Source of the DNA: Desulfobulbaceae bacterium
GTDB taxonomy: Bacteria; Desulfobacterota; Desulfobulbia; Desulfobulbales; Desulfocapsaceae
NCBI GenBank assembly: GCA_031256095.1
Contig: JAIRRG010000133.1
Location: 1-7,638, forward strand
Direction of reading: 5' to 3'
Length of the DNA stretch: 7,638 nucleotides
The notes below the pieces were generated by a model. It was not told where the DNA came from, ran no database searches, and saw only the letters and a list, made by a program, of their open reading frames with translations. Position 1 is the first letter of the stretch. Each line of letters opens with the position of its first letter. A program made the position numbers and the translations under genes. Below are positions 1 through 5,674 of the stretch, piece after piece.

Positions 1-1343
1 CCGGTTTTGATCATGTCCTTTTTGCGGTCAACGACCGTAATGTAGCGATCGTCATCGAGGACGCCGAGATCACCGCTGTGGAACCAACCGCCGGTCATGA
101 CCGCCTCGGTTTTGTCCGGGTCTTTGAAGTACATGGTCATGGCGTGTGGGCCACGACCACAGATTTCCCCGGCAACATTCACCTCGTTTATCTCCTGGCC
201 ATCGGGATTTTCGATGCGGCTCTCCATATGCAGCCCAGCCATGCCGGCGGAACCGAATTTTGTCATCGCGTCCGCGGCCTTGAGAATGGTATGAAGGGGA
301 GCAAGTTCGGTCTGGCCATAGCAGTTGTAGACCCCGGCTTTAGGGAATTTCTCCAGCATCTCGCGCAGGATTTCCACCGGCATGATCGAGGCGCCGTAGT
401 AGCATTTGATGAGGCTACTCAGGTTATATTTACCAAAATCGGCATGGCGAAGAATGGCGATCCACACGGTGGGGGCCGCGAAGAACATGGTCGCCCGGTA
501 TTTTTCGATGGCGGCGAGGATATTACCGACGTTGGGCGCCATCAGGATGTTGGTGCCGCCGACCCAGAAAAGGGGGTTCATGAAGACATCCCGCTGAGCG
601 CAGTGAAAGATCGGCAGGGCGTTGATGTTGATGTCGCCGGCTTCGTACTTGCCGTCGATGATGCAGCCAAGGTACTCGGCGATCAGCGCCTGATTGCTGA
701 TGATCACTCCCTTCGGCAACGACTCGGTGCCGCTGGTGTAGGTCATCTGCGCCGGGTCCTCAATGCGCAGGATGACATCCGGCTCGGTCTTTGGAGCGGC
801 GGCAAACCACTCATCAAAATTGATGAAGCCGCGCGGCGGCGCTTCTCCCGCGCCCTGATTCGACCAGATCAAATGTTTCACCGACGGCATCTTGGCCATC
901 ACATCTTTCACCTGCGGGTACAAGCTGTCTTCGATGATGAAAACCACACTTTCGGAATGGTTGACGCAAAAGGCGATATTGTCGTCGCGCAAGAGATAGT
1001 TGACCGCCAGATAGATGGCTCCCAGCTTGGCGCAGCCCAGCCAGGTCAGAACATGATGATGGGTGTTGTGGGCCAGGATGGCCACGCGGTCGTATTTTTT
1101 CACCCCAAGAGCGGCCAAAGCGTTGGCCGTCTGATTGCACTGGTCTTCAAGCTCGGTATAAGTTAGTGATATATCTTCAAAAATTAGAGCGGTTTTGTCC
1201 GGGAAATGGTAGCGGCTGCGCCGGATCATATCGGCGATCACCCAGCGGGTGACCCGGTTGTTGCGCTCCATGAGGAAATCAATGTTTTCCCGGTTGATTA
1301 CGTTATAGCGCCGCCGCTCGTCTTCAGTGAGTTTGTTTGTCAT
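1..1343 (-). CDS. AMP-forming acyl-CoA ligase (fatty-acid CoA ligase type), 3' end beyond window
   Basis: This adenylate-forming enzyme would activate a carboxylic acid, probably a fatty acid, to acyl-AMP and then acyl-CoA in the cytoplasm. About 447 residues are visible, starting MTNKLTEDERRR. The ANL-family motifs appear in order: the phosphate-binding loop YTSGTESLPKGV (residues 202-213), YGQTE (342-346), HSGDLG (422-427), and the hinge motif DRKKDMIK beginning at residue 439, where the window ends. The small C-terminal domain with the catalytic lysine is therefore outside. The P-loop reads TES where many members have TTG. The ATG is preceded by AAAGGGG at a suitable distance. The gene follows the thiolase by 91 bases on the same strand, in an operon apparently led by a TetR-type regulator. 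Substrate chain length cannot be read from the sequence; a medium-, long-chain or aryl acid is possible. Confidence 0.93.
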   Translation of the reverse strand, partial: MTNKLTEDERRRYNVINRENIDFLMERNNRVTRWVIADMIRRSRYHFPDKTALIFEDISLTYTELEDQCNQTANALAALGVKKYDRVAILAHNTHHHVLTWLGCAKLGAIYLAVNYLLRDDNIAFCVNHSESVVFIIEDSLYPQVKDVMAKMPSVKHLIWSNQGAGEAPPRGFINFDEWFAAAPKTEPDVILRIEDPAQMTYTSGTESLPKGVIISNQALIAEYLGCIIDGKYEAGDININALPIFHCAQRDVFMNPLFWVGGTNILMAPNVGNILAAIEKYRATMFFAAPTVWIAILRHADFGKYNLSSLIKCYYGASIMPVEILREMLEKFPKAGVYNCYGQTELAPLHTILKAADAMTKFGSAGMAGLHMESRIENPDGQEINEVNVAGEICGRGPHAMTMYFKDPDKTEAVMTGGWFHSGDLGVLDDDRYITVVDRKKDMIKT

Positions 1344-1434
1344 TGTTTTTCCCCTTTCAAAAAATATGGCAAAAATGATCTTCAGTACGCCGCTCGTTCA
1401 ATCAAGTCTCTTTTTTCTAGTACGCTGAGATGTA

Positions 1435-2685
1435 TCACACCATCTCGATGGCGCAGGCCATGGCAACACCGCCGCCGCCGCAGAGGGTGGCCAGGCCCAG
1501 GCTTTTACCGCGCTTCTTCATCGCGTACATCAGGGTGACGATGATCCGTGCCCCGGTGGAACCGACCGGATGGCCGAGACCGATGCCGGAACCGTTGACA
1601 TTGGTGATGTCGCGGTTCAAGCCCAGCTCGCGTTCGCAGCCGATATACTGGGCGGCGAAGGCCTCGTTGACCTCGACCAATTCAAAATCGGAAATGGCCA
1701 ATCCGGAAGCGGCGCACAGGTTTTTCACCGCCGGTACTGGCGACAGGCCCATGACCGAGGGATGACAGCCCCCCCTGGCCACTGCCTTGATTCTTGCCAT
1801 TGGCGCCAAGCCCAGCTCCTTGGCTTTGTCGGCCGACATCAGCAACAAACCGGTCGAGCCGTCGTTGATGCCGCTGGAGTTGCCAGCCGTCACTGTGCCG
1901 ATTTTTGGGACAAAAGCCGGGGGCAACTCGCGCAGCATGTCGATGGTTATCCCCGGTCGGAAATGTTCGTCTTTATCGAAAATCAGCGGCTCTTTCCGTT
2001 TGCGCGGCACTTCAACCGGGACGATCTCGTCGGTAAACGAGCCGTCGCCGGTTGCCCGCTCGGCCTGATTGTGGCTGCGAAGGGCCACCTCATCCATCTC
2101 TTGGCGCGTGATGCCCAAGTGCTGAGCAATGAATTCCGCTGTATGGCCCATGATATAGGGTTTGCCGACGAACATGCTGAGCGGCGCCTTGCTGGCGTCT
2201 ACCGGTCCGTCTTCGGGATGCGGCATGATACGTGAACCACAGTGCAGTGCGTGGATCAACATATCGACAAAGGTCTGATCCTGGAGGCGACAGCCCCAGC
2301 GGGCCGCAGGCGCCGAATACGGCACACCGGACATGTGTTCGGTGCCGCCGGCCAGGATGATGTCAGCCATGCCGGCCTGAATCATCGCCATGCCGGAAAT
2401 GGTCGCCTCCATGCCGGAGATACAAACGCGGTTGACGGTGGCGGCGGTGACGGTCTCCGGGACCCCGGCCAAAAGGGCGCCGACCCGCGTGACATTGAGG
2501 GTCTCGGCGGATTCCATGCAGCAGCCATAGCGGATGTCGTCGATCAAGGCCGCGTCGATACCGGCCCGGCGGATCGTCTCTTTCATGGTAATGCTGGCCA
2601 ACGTCGCGCCGTTTGTATCGCGCAACGTGCCGCCGAAAGCGCCGATGGCCGTGCGGCAACCCGCGACAATGACAACTTCTTTCAT
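1435..2685 (-). CDS. acetyl-CoA C-acyltransferase (thiolase)
   Basis: A 416-residue thiolase that either splits 3-ketoacyl-CoA with CoA (last step of beta-oxidation) or condenses two acetyl-CoA molecules. The catalytic residues are visible: nucleophilic Cys88 in NRVCISGMEAT, the NEAFA motif (340-344), His372 in GHPVGSTG, and Cys402 in CGGGGVAMA. It is somewhat longer than the usual 390-400 residues because the stretch from about 140 to 180 in the substrate-binding loop domain is expanded. The start ATG overlaps the TGA of the upstream TetR gene (ATGA) and has AAGAGG a few bases before it, so translation is probably coupled to the regulator. The acyl-CoA ligase follows. Whether it acts as a degradative 3-ketoacyl-CoA thiolase or a biosynthetic acetoacetyl-CoA thiolase cannot be decided here; the ligase neighbour favours acid degradation. 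Confidence 0.96.
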   Translation of the reverse strand: MKEVVIVAGCRTAIGAFGGTLRDTNGATLASITMKETIRRAGIDAALIDDIRYGCCMESAETLNVTRVGALLAGVPETVTAATVNRVCISGMEATISGMAMIQAGMADIILAGGTEHMSGVPYSAPAARWGCRLQDQTFVDMLIHALHCGSRIMPHPEDGPVDASKAPLSMFVGKPYIMGHTAEFIAQHLGITRQEMDEVALRSHNQAERATGDGSFTDEIVPVEVPRKRKEPLIFDKDEHFRPGITIDMLRELPPAFVPKIGTVTAGNSSGINDGSTGLLLMSADKAKELGLAPMARIKAVARGGCHPSVMGLSPVPAVKNLCAASGLAISDFELVEVNEAFAAQYIGCERELGLNRDITNVNGSGIGLGHPVGSTGARIIVTLMYAMKKRGKSLGLATLCGGGGVAMACAIEMV

Positions 2686-3302
2686 GTTTTTCCTCTTTCT
2701 TGTTTTGGCCGGGACGCGATGCCGTTAAAAATGAGATCAGCGATCAGCCTGCTTGTCTCGTTGGTGGAAACCGCTTCGTTAAAAATGACCCGTCTCAGGC
2801 ATGAATGTTCAATGGCCCCGAAGATGGTGTTACGAATCAAAGTGGGTGGCAGGTCAGCGCGGATTGCCCCGGCGGCAAGACCCTCTTTGATGGCGCCATC
2901 GACGATGCCGACGAATTGCCGCACCAAGGCGTAGGCTTCAGTTTCGAAGTATTTGGCCGAATTTCTCGTTTCCAATATGATTATCCTGGCAAATACCTTG
3001 TGATTGGCATAGCGTTCAATGCTTGCCCAGATAATTTTGCGCAGTTTGTTCAGAGCCCCGTCAATCCCCTGCAAATCCCGCTCAATCTGAGTGATGAACA
3101 TTTCGTAATGTTCTTTGAGGACATGGTGCAAGAGGTCACGCTTGTCGCGGAAATACTTATAAAGGAGGCCCTCTGTCACCCCGGCCTCGGCGGCAATCTC
3201 GGCGATGGTGATGGTCTCGAACGCCCTTTCTTCGAGTAGGGACCGCATGGCCCGAACAATCTTTTGCTTTCCCGGTGGCACGGATAGGTTTTCTTCTTTC
3301 AT
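2682..3302 (-). CDS. TetR/AcrR-family transcriptional regulator
   Basis: A 206-residue one-component regulator. The N-terminal DNA-binding domain covers about residues 12-60. Its helix-turn-helix is ITIAEIAAEAGVTEGLLYKY followed by FRDKRDLL, the classic TetR pattern. The rest is an all-helical ligand-binding and dimerisation domain typical of the family and not informative about the ligand. It is the first gene of a minus-strand operon: its TGA overlaps the thiolase ATG by four bases, and the acyl-CoA ligase follows. By analogy with TetR-type fatty-acid regulators, it probably represses this operon and itself until an acyl-CoA binds. No strong ribosome-binding site precedes the ATG at 3302, so an internal start such as Met19 cannot be excluded, although Met19 has no better site. 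Palindromic candidate operators lie just upstream. Confidence 0.93.
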   Translation of the reverse strand: MKEENLSVPPGKQKIVRAMRSLLEERAFETITIAEIAAEAGVTEGLLYKYFRDKRDLLHHVLKEHYEMFITQIERDLQGIDGALNKLRKIIWASIERYANHKVFARIIILETRNSAKYFETEAYALVRQFVGIVDGAIKEGLAAGAIRADLPPTLIRNTIFGAIEHSCLRRVIFNEAVSTNETSRLIADLIFNGIASRPKQERGKT

Positions 3303-3315
3303 GATAAATAAATTT

Positions 3316-3324
3316 TACTCACTG
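3316..3324 (+). repeat. TACTYACTG motif, copy 1 (near the regulator start)
   Basis: TACTCACTG here and TACTTACTG at 3429-3437 differ at one base and share the half-site core of the palindrome at 3400-3416. They bracket the control region at a distance of 113 bases. Repeated half-sites like this are common in autoregulated operons, but nine bases in AT-rich DNA can also recur by chance. Confidence 0.3.
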
Positions 3325-3337
3325 TATATTCATATCA

Positions 3338-3347
3338 TATACGTATA
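3338..3347. repeat. perfect 10-bp palindrome TATACGTATA
   Basis: TATACGTATA is its own reverse complement and overlaps the possible -10 region of the regulator gene. It may be a second operator element or simply a product of AT-rich composition; there is no independent support. Confidence 0.3.
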
Positions 3348-3399
3348 ATCAATGAATTATTTCAACACATATCCACTTAACAACTCCCTTCCTATAAAG

Positions 3400-3416
3400 T
3401 AAGTAATATTTACTTA
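3400..3416. promoter_or_regulatory. candidate TetR operator: 7-bp inverted repeat
   Basis: The sequence TAAGTAATATTTACTTA is a perfect inverted repeat (TAAGTAA / TTACTTA around TAT), and looser symmetry (CTATA...TATAG) extends outward. Its size and position, about 100 bases upstream of the TetR start, fit a TetR-family operator. The half-site resembles TACTTACTG at 3429-3437 and TACTCACTG at 3316-3324. That this regulator binds here is inferred, not shown. Confidence 0.4.
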
Positions 3417-3428
3417 TAGCTAAACGGA

Positions 3429-3437
3429 TACTTACTG
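3429..3437 (+). repeat. TACTYACTG motif, copy 2
   Basis: TACTTACTG, one mismatch from the copy at 3316-3324 and 12 bases to the right of the palindrome ending at 3416. It may be part of the same operator cluster. Confidence 0.3.
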
Positions 3438-3446
3438 ACCGGGAAA

Positions 3447-3584
3447 ATGATTGTCAAGATTTTTTGGAAGAAACGGCAATTGAGCGAGGGAACATCTGGG
3501 ATTTTCGACAAATCGCCGGGGCAGCCAGATGTTGGTCTGGAAGGCATTGTGTACCAAGATCGGGCAGTTGACGTTGGAAAATGA
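3447..3584 (+). CDS. possible small ORF, 45 aa, doubtful
   Basis: An open frame begins MIVKIFWKKRQLSEG and stops at TGA two bases before the left end of the insertion sequence. It has no recognisable domain and no convincing ribosome-binding site (GACCGGG lies just before the ATG). It could be a real small gene, a remnant of a gene damaged when the insertion sequence arrived, or chance. It contains the inverted repeat at 3491-3533, which argues for a structural rather than a coding role. I do not recognise it. Confidence 0.15.
   Translation: MIVKIFWKKRQLSEGTSGIFDKSPGQPDVGLEGIVYQDRAVDVGK
3491..3533. repeat. 9-bp inverted repeat with nested hairpin
   Basis: AACATCTGG (3491-3499) and CCAGATGTT (3525-3533) are exact reverse complements separated by 25 bases. 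Directly inside the left arm is a second hairpin, GATTT-TCGAC-AAATC (3500-3514). No T-run follows on either strand, so it does not look like a standard terminator. Its function is unknown. It sits between the TetR control region and the insertion sequence. Confidence 0.55.
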
Positions 3585-3585
3585 A

Positions 3586-3603
3586 AGGCTCTAGATCATC
3601 AGG
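3586..3603 (+). repeat. left terminal inverted repeat of the IS
   Basis: AGGCTCTAGATCATCAGG pairs with the right end at 4290-4307, with one mismatch at position 11 (3596 against 4297). A TTGACG in the flank at 3568-3573, with TAGATC inside this repeat 18 bases later, could act as a hybrid promoter for the transposase. That is only a weak match. Confidence 0.9.
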
Positions 3604-3626
3604 ATAATCGCTGATAGACTAGAACG

Positions 3627-4302
3627 ATGTTTCAGAACAGCAAATTAAGCCGGTATAAAGTCGGAAAAATTATCGAGTGTTTTTGCATCGACATCGATGC
3701 CAGCAAAACCGCCCTGCTCTTGAAGCTCAACAGAAAAACCGTGAATCGGTATTTTTTAGCCATCAGGCGCTTGGTTCACGACCACCAACTATCAAAAAAA
3801 AACAGATACTTGGTGTTGTTGAGGTTGATGAAAGTTTCTTTGGTACTGCAAGAATCCGTGGCCGTCTGGACCCCGCAAAAGGGGACGGGGGACGCTTAAA
3901 CAGCCTGTTTTCGGCATTTATGAGTGCGATGGTTTGGTCTACACCGAACTGGCCACAGACTGCTCAGCCAAAACGCTTCAATCTATCATGAGAGGCAAGG
4001 TCGCCCCTGAGAGTATCATCCATTCCGACGGTTGGAAAGGCTACGACGAATTGGTGGACGTCGGATATGACAGGCACTTTCGCATCGACAAAACCAAGCA
4101 CTTCGCGGAAAAGTCAGTGCATATCAACGGCATTGGGGCATTTTGGAGCTTTACAAAACGTCGCCTGGCAAAGTTTAATGGGGTGAAGCGCAATTTTGAA
4201 ATCCACCTCAAAGAATGTGAATGGCGCAATAATCGGGAATTGCTCCAACTCCTCACCAGTCTCAACCGCTTGGTGGCAAAAAACAAAACCCTGATGGTCT
4301 AG
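3627..4302 (+). pseudogene. IS1595-family transposase, disrupted by two frame changes
   Basis: Reading three frames in turn gives one recognisable transposase of about 224 residues. Frame one (3627 to about 3800) holds the N-terminal helix-turn-helix, DASKTALLLKLNRKTVNRYF. Frame two (about 3800 to 3870) holds EVDESFFG with the first catalytic Asp (codon 3827-3829). Frame three (about 3871 to 4302) holds KRGRGTLKQPVFGIYE, VYTELATDCSAKTL, HSDGWKGYD with the second Asp (4027-4029), then HINGIGAFWSFTKRRLAKFNG and HLKECEWR. Both changes are -1. The first falls in nine consecutive A (3794-3802). Family members usually show an acidic residue in I-E-x-F-W near the third catalytic position (from memory); this copy has Gly at 4135-4137. 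The stop codon lies inside the right terminal repeat. It is probably inactive, though programmed frameshifting at the A-run is possible. Confidence 0.87.
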
Positions 4303-4307
4303 AGCCT
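4290..4307 (-). repeat. right terminal inverted repeat of the IS
   Basis: CCTGATGGTCTAGAGCCT is the partner of the left end at 3586-3603. The TAG at 4300-4302 that ends the transposase frame lies within it, so the gene runs to the very edge of the element, as is common in compact insertion sequences. Confidence 0.9.
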
Positions 4308-4372
4308 AACAAATATGTTTTCCGTTCAAAAATTTCTGAGGCGAAATTTCGCCAACTGATTAGGCTTTTTTT
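4303..4372 (+). terminator. probable terminator between convergent transposase and sirtuin genes
   Basis: AGCCTAA (4303-4309) can pair with TTAGGCT (4360-4366), and seven T follow (4366-4372), a rho-independent signature for plus-strand transcripts, though with a 50-base loop. Inside the loop is GGCGAAATTTCGCC (4340-4353), a compact hairpin (GGCGA-AATT-TCGCC). On the minus strand it is followed a few bases later by five T, so it could also stop transcripts from the sirtuin operon. The left arm is shared with the end of the insertion sequence. Confidence 0.45.
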
Positions 4373-4402
4373 GTGGACTTGAACCCCACACAAGCCGTCC
4401 AG

Positions 4403-4422
4403 GTTGCGGGTTAAACCGCAAC
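4403..4422. repeat. hairpin GTTGCGG / CCGCAAC in the spacer downstream of the sirtuin gene
   Basis: GTTGCGG (4403-4409) and CCGCAAC (4416-4422) form a 7-bp stem with a six-base loop. No T-run follows on either strand. It may stabilise the 3' end of the sirtuin operon message or be a remnant. The rest of the spacer (4373-4485) holds no gene that I can recognise. Confidence 0.4.
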
Positions 4423-4485
4423 ACTGTCAATATTGCTCCAGGGTGATCTGGGGTGGTTGAGGCGGGACGACCAATTTATCCTGTT

Positions 4486-5250
4486 TCAGAAATTCGTCGC
4501 CGCCATCACCCCTTGGCCAAACTGTGGCATGGTGTCGGAAAGATCGCCCTGAAAGCAGTAATCGCTGATTAGGGGCAGCGCCGGTTCCAGGTTGAATTCA
4601 TAGATGCGCCCGCCCTGCTGTTTGACAATCGTTGGCAGCGCCGCCGCCGGGTAGACTTTGGCTGAGGTGCCAACCACCAGCAGCAGGTCGCAGGAGGCGA
4701 TAAGGCTCTGTATTTCATTCAAGGCGCGCACCACCTCGCCAAAAAGAACAACGTTGGGTTTTAGCGGCTGGCCGCAGTGCCGGCAGCGCGGCATCGGCCC
4801 CTGAAAGTCCTGCCGCGTCGCCTCGCCGAAATAACCACATTTTAGGCATTGCAGGTGAAAATGGTCGCCATGGATTTCCAGCACCAGGCGGCTCCCCGCC
4901 GCCTGGTGCAAGCAGTCGATATTTTGGGTGACGATGCCGGAAAGCAGGCCGGTCGCTTCCAGTTCGGCCAGCGTTTGGTGGGCGATGTTTGGCTTTTTGT
5001 CGAACAACGGCCCGCCGAGAGCGCTGAACAGTTTCCAGGTTTTTTCCGGATTGGCGTAGAAGGCGTCGAGAGTACAGTATTCTTTTGGGTTGTAGATCGA
5101 CCACAGACCGCCGGGACTGCGAAAATCAGGAATGCCGCTGGCCACGGAAATACCAGCGCCGGTCAGGGCCACCGCATGCTTTGCCCGGCGAAAGTTTTTT
5201 ACCGCTTCCCGCAGGACGGTGCCATCGTCGCCGGGACGTATCGTTTTCAT
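4486..5250 (-). CDS. Sir2-family NAD-dependent protein deacylase (sirtuin)
   Basis: A 254-residue sirtuin that removes acyl groups from protein lysines using NAD+, releasing nicotinamide and O-acyl-ADP-ribose, in the cytoplasm. Numbered from the ATG at 5250, the motifs are GAGISVASGIPDFRS (31-45), TQNIDCLH (108-115), catalytic His127 in EIHGD, zinc ligands Cys135/Cys138 and Cys156/Cys159, FGE (170-172) and GTSAKVYPA (194-202). The Tyr-x-x-Arg pair that marks SIRT5/CobB-type desuccinylases is not evident after FYANPEKTW, so deacetylation is the more likely activity. The ATG at 5250 is chosen because AAAGGG lies six bases upstream. The frame is open to 5304, but that start would overlap the preceding receiver gene by 38 bases. 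It lies 16 bases after that gene, at the end of the signalling operon. Confidence 0.95.
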   Translation of the reverse strand: MKTIRPGDDGTVLREAVKNFRRAKHAVALTGAGISVASGIPDFRSPGGLWSIYNPKEYCTLDAFYANPEKTWKLFSALGGPLFDKKPNIAHQTLAELEATGLLSGIVTQNIDCLHQAAGSRLVLEIHGDHFHLQCLKCGYFGEATRQDFQGPMPRCRHCGQPLKPNVVLFGEVVRALNEIQSLIASCDLLLVVGTSAKVYPAAALPTIVKQQGGRIYEFNLEPALPLISDYCFQGDLSDTMPQFGQGVMAATNF

Positions 5251-5256
5251 GGCCAT

Positions 5257-5262
5257 CCCTTT
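5257..5262 (-). promoter_or_regulatory. ribosome-binding site deciding the sirtuin start
   Basis: AAAGGG on the minus strand lies directly against the ATG at 5256 but six bases from the ATG at 5250. The normal spacing favours 5250 and a 254-residue product. Confidence 0.6.
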
Positions 5263-5266
5263 GTAT

Positions 5267-5668
5267 CTATTTCCCGCCCATGATGTTTTCAGGTCGCCCA
5301 TCATGTTTTTGCGCCTGAATAGCCTCGATCCTGGCGATCAGCGCCTTCATATCAGCGGGCTTTTCCAGCAGTTCCAAAGCGCCCAGCTTCATCGCCTCAA
5401 TCCCCTGTTTGACCGAGGCATGGCCGGTGAGGAGGATCACTTCCAAATCCGGCTTCTTTGCTTTCAACTGTTTTAGGGCCTCGACGCCATCCATTTCCGG
5501 CATGGCCAAGTCAAGCACCACCACGTCAAAGTCGCCGGCTTCGACTTTGGCTAAGCCGTCTCTGGCCGACGAGGCTGTAGCTACCTGCATCCCCCGCATA
5601 GTCATGCGCTCGGCCATCACGCTTAAAAAATCGGTCTCGTCATCAATCAGCAAGACGTTGGCAGACAT
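5267..5668 (-). CDS. single-domain response regulator (receiver only), downstream copy
   Basis: A 133-residue CheY-like receiver with no output domain. The acidic pocket Asp9-Asp10, phospho-acceptor Asp53 (VVVLDLAMPEMDG), Thr81 (LLTGHAS) and Lys103 (LEKPAD) are all in place, so it should be phosphorylated normally. The last 20 or so residues are a short hydrophilic tail, too small for DNA binding. The start is firm: AAGGAG stands six bases before the ATG. The gene follows the pseudo-kinase by 29 bases and precedes the sirtuin by 16, so it is co-transcribed with both. It may be the final receiver of a phosphorelay, acting by protein contact, or a phosphate sink. Its receiver resembles those at the N-terminus of NtrC-type regulators, but no ATPase domain follows. 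Confidence 0.95.
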   Translation of the reverse strand: MSANVLLIDDETDFLSVMAERMTMRGMQVATASSARDGLAKVEAGDFDVVVLDLAMPEMDGVEALKQLKAKKPDLEVILLTGHASVKQGIEAMKLGALELLEKPADMKALIARIEAIQAQKHDGRPENIMGGK

Positions 5669-5674
5669 GACAGA

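Larger units (their letters stand above)
3303..3440 (-). promoter_or_regulatory. AT-rich control region of the TetR-thiolase-ligase operon
   Basis: This stretch upstream of the TetR gene is much more AT-rich than its surroundings. On the minus strand TTGAAA (3365-3360) is followed 18-20 bases later by TATATG/TATGAT (within 3341-3334), a possible but imperfect sigma-70 promoter. The same stretch holds two perfect palindromes and two copies of TACTYACTG, listed separately. The promoter assignment is tentative; the regulatory role follows from position in front of an operon headed by a repressor-type gene. Confidence 0.5.
3586..4307 (+). mobile_element. degraded IS1595-family (IS1016-like) insertion sequence, 722 bp
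   Basis: The element is bounded by terminal inverted repeats, AGGCTCTAGATCATCAGG at the left and the reverse complement of CCTGATGGTCTAGAGCCT at the right (17 of 18 positions match). It carries one transposase gene in three frames. The 722-bp length and a transposase of about 224 codons fit the short IS1016-like group of the IS1595 family. The first G after the outermost A may be the true end, giving 720 bp. I see no matching 8-base target duplication in the flanks (AAATGAAA left, TAACAAAT right), so the copy is old, rearranged, or has drifted. Its base composition is visibly more AT-rich than the host genes. Confidence 0.88.

Noticed and set aside
78..1166. A 362-codon plus-strand open frame.
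   Set aside because: It is the mirror of the acyl-CoA ligase gene. The minus-strand frame carries all adenylation motifs in order, while the plus-strand product has no recognisable domain.
1570..2934. Plus-strand open frames of 221 and 230 codons across the thiolase and TetR genes.
   Set aside because: They are opposite-strand shadows of well-supported genes, favoured by GC-rich codons, with no domain and no ribosome-binding site.
3543..3557. Minus-strand TTGGTACACAATGCC, resembling a sigma-54 (-24/-12) promoter.
   Set aside because: The GG and GC elements are 10 rather than 12 positions apart, a spacing that sigma-54 does not tolerate, and the nearest minus-strand gene start is about 240 bases away.
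3578..4315. 8-base target-site duplication around the insertion sequence.
   Set aside because: The flanks (AAATGAAA and TAACAAAT, or shifted by one base) share A-richness only and are not a direct repeat.
4304..4365. Integron attC-like ends: GCCTAAC on the left fits RYYYAAC, and ATTAGGC on the right is one base from GTTRRRY, 62 bases overall.
   Set aside because: The right end lacks the G at the recombination point, no inner L''/L' pairing flanks the loop, the palindrome is off-centre, no integrase or second attC is present, and the left motif belongs partly to the IS terminal repeat.
4371..4395. tRNA T-arm-like sequence on the minus strand (GTTCAAGTCC within a partly pairing stem).
   Set aside because: One stem pair is mismatched, no acceptor stem or cloverleaf can be formed with the upstream sequence, and the following bases are A-rich without a CCA-type end. 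It is at most a remnant, more likely chance.
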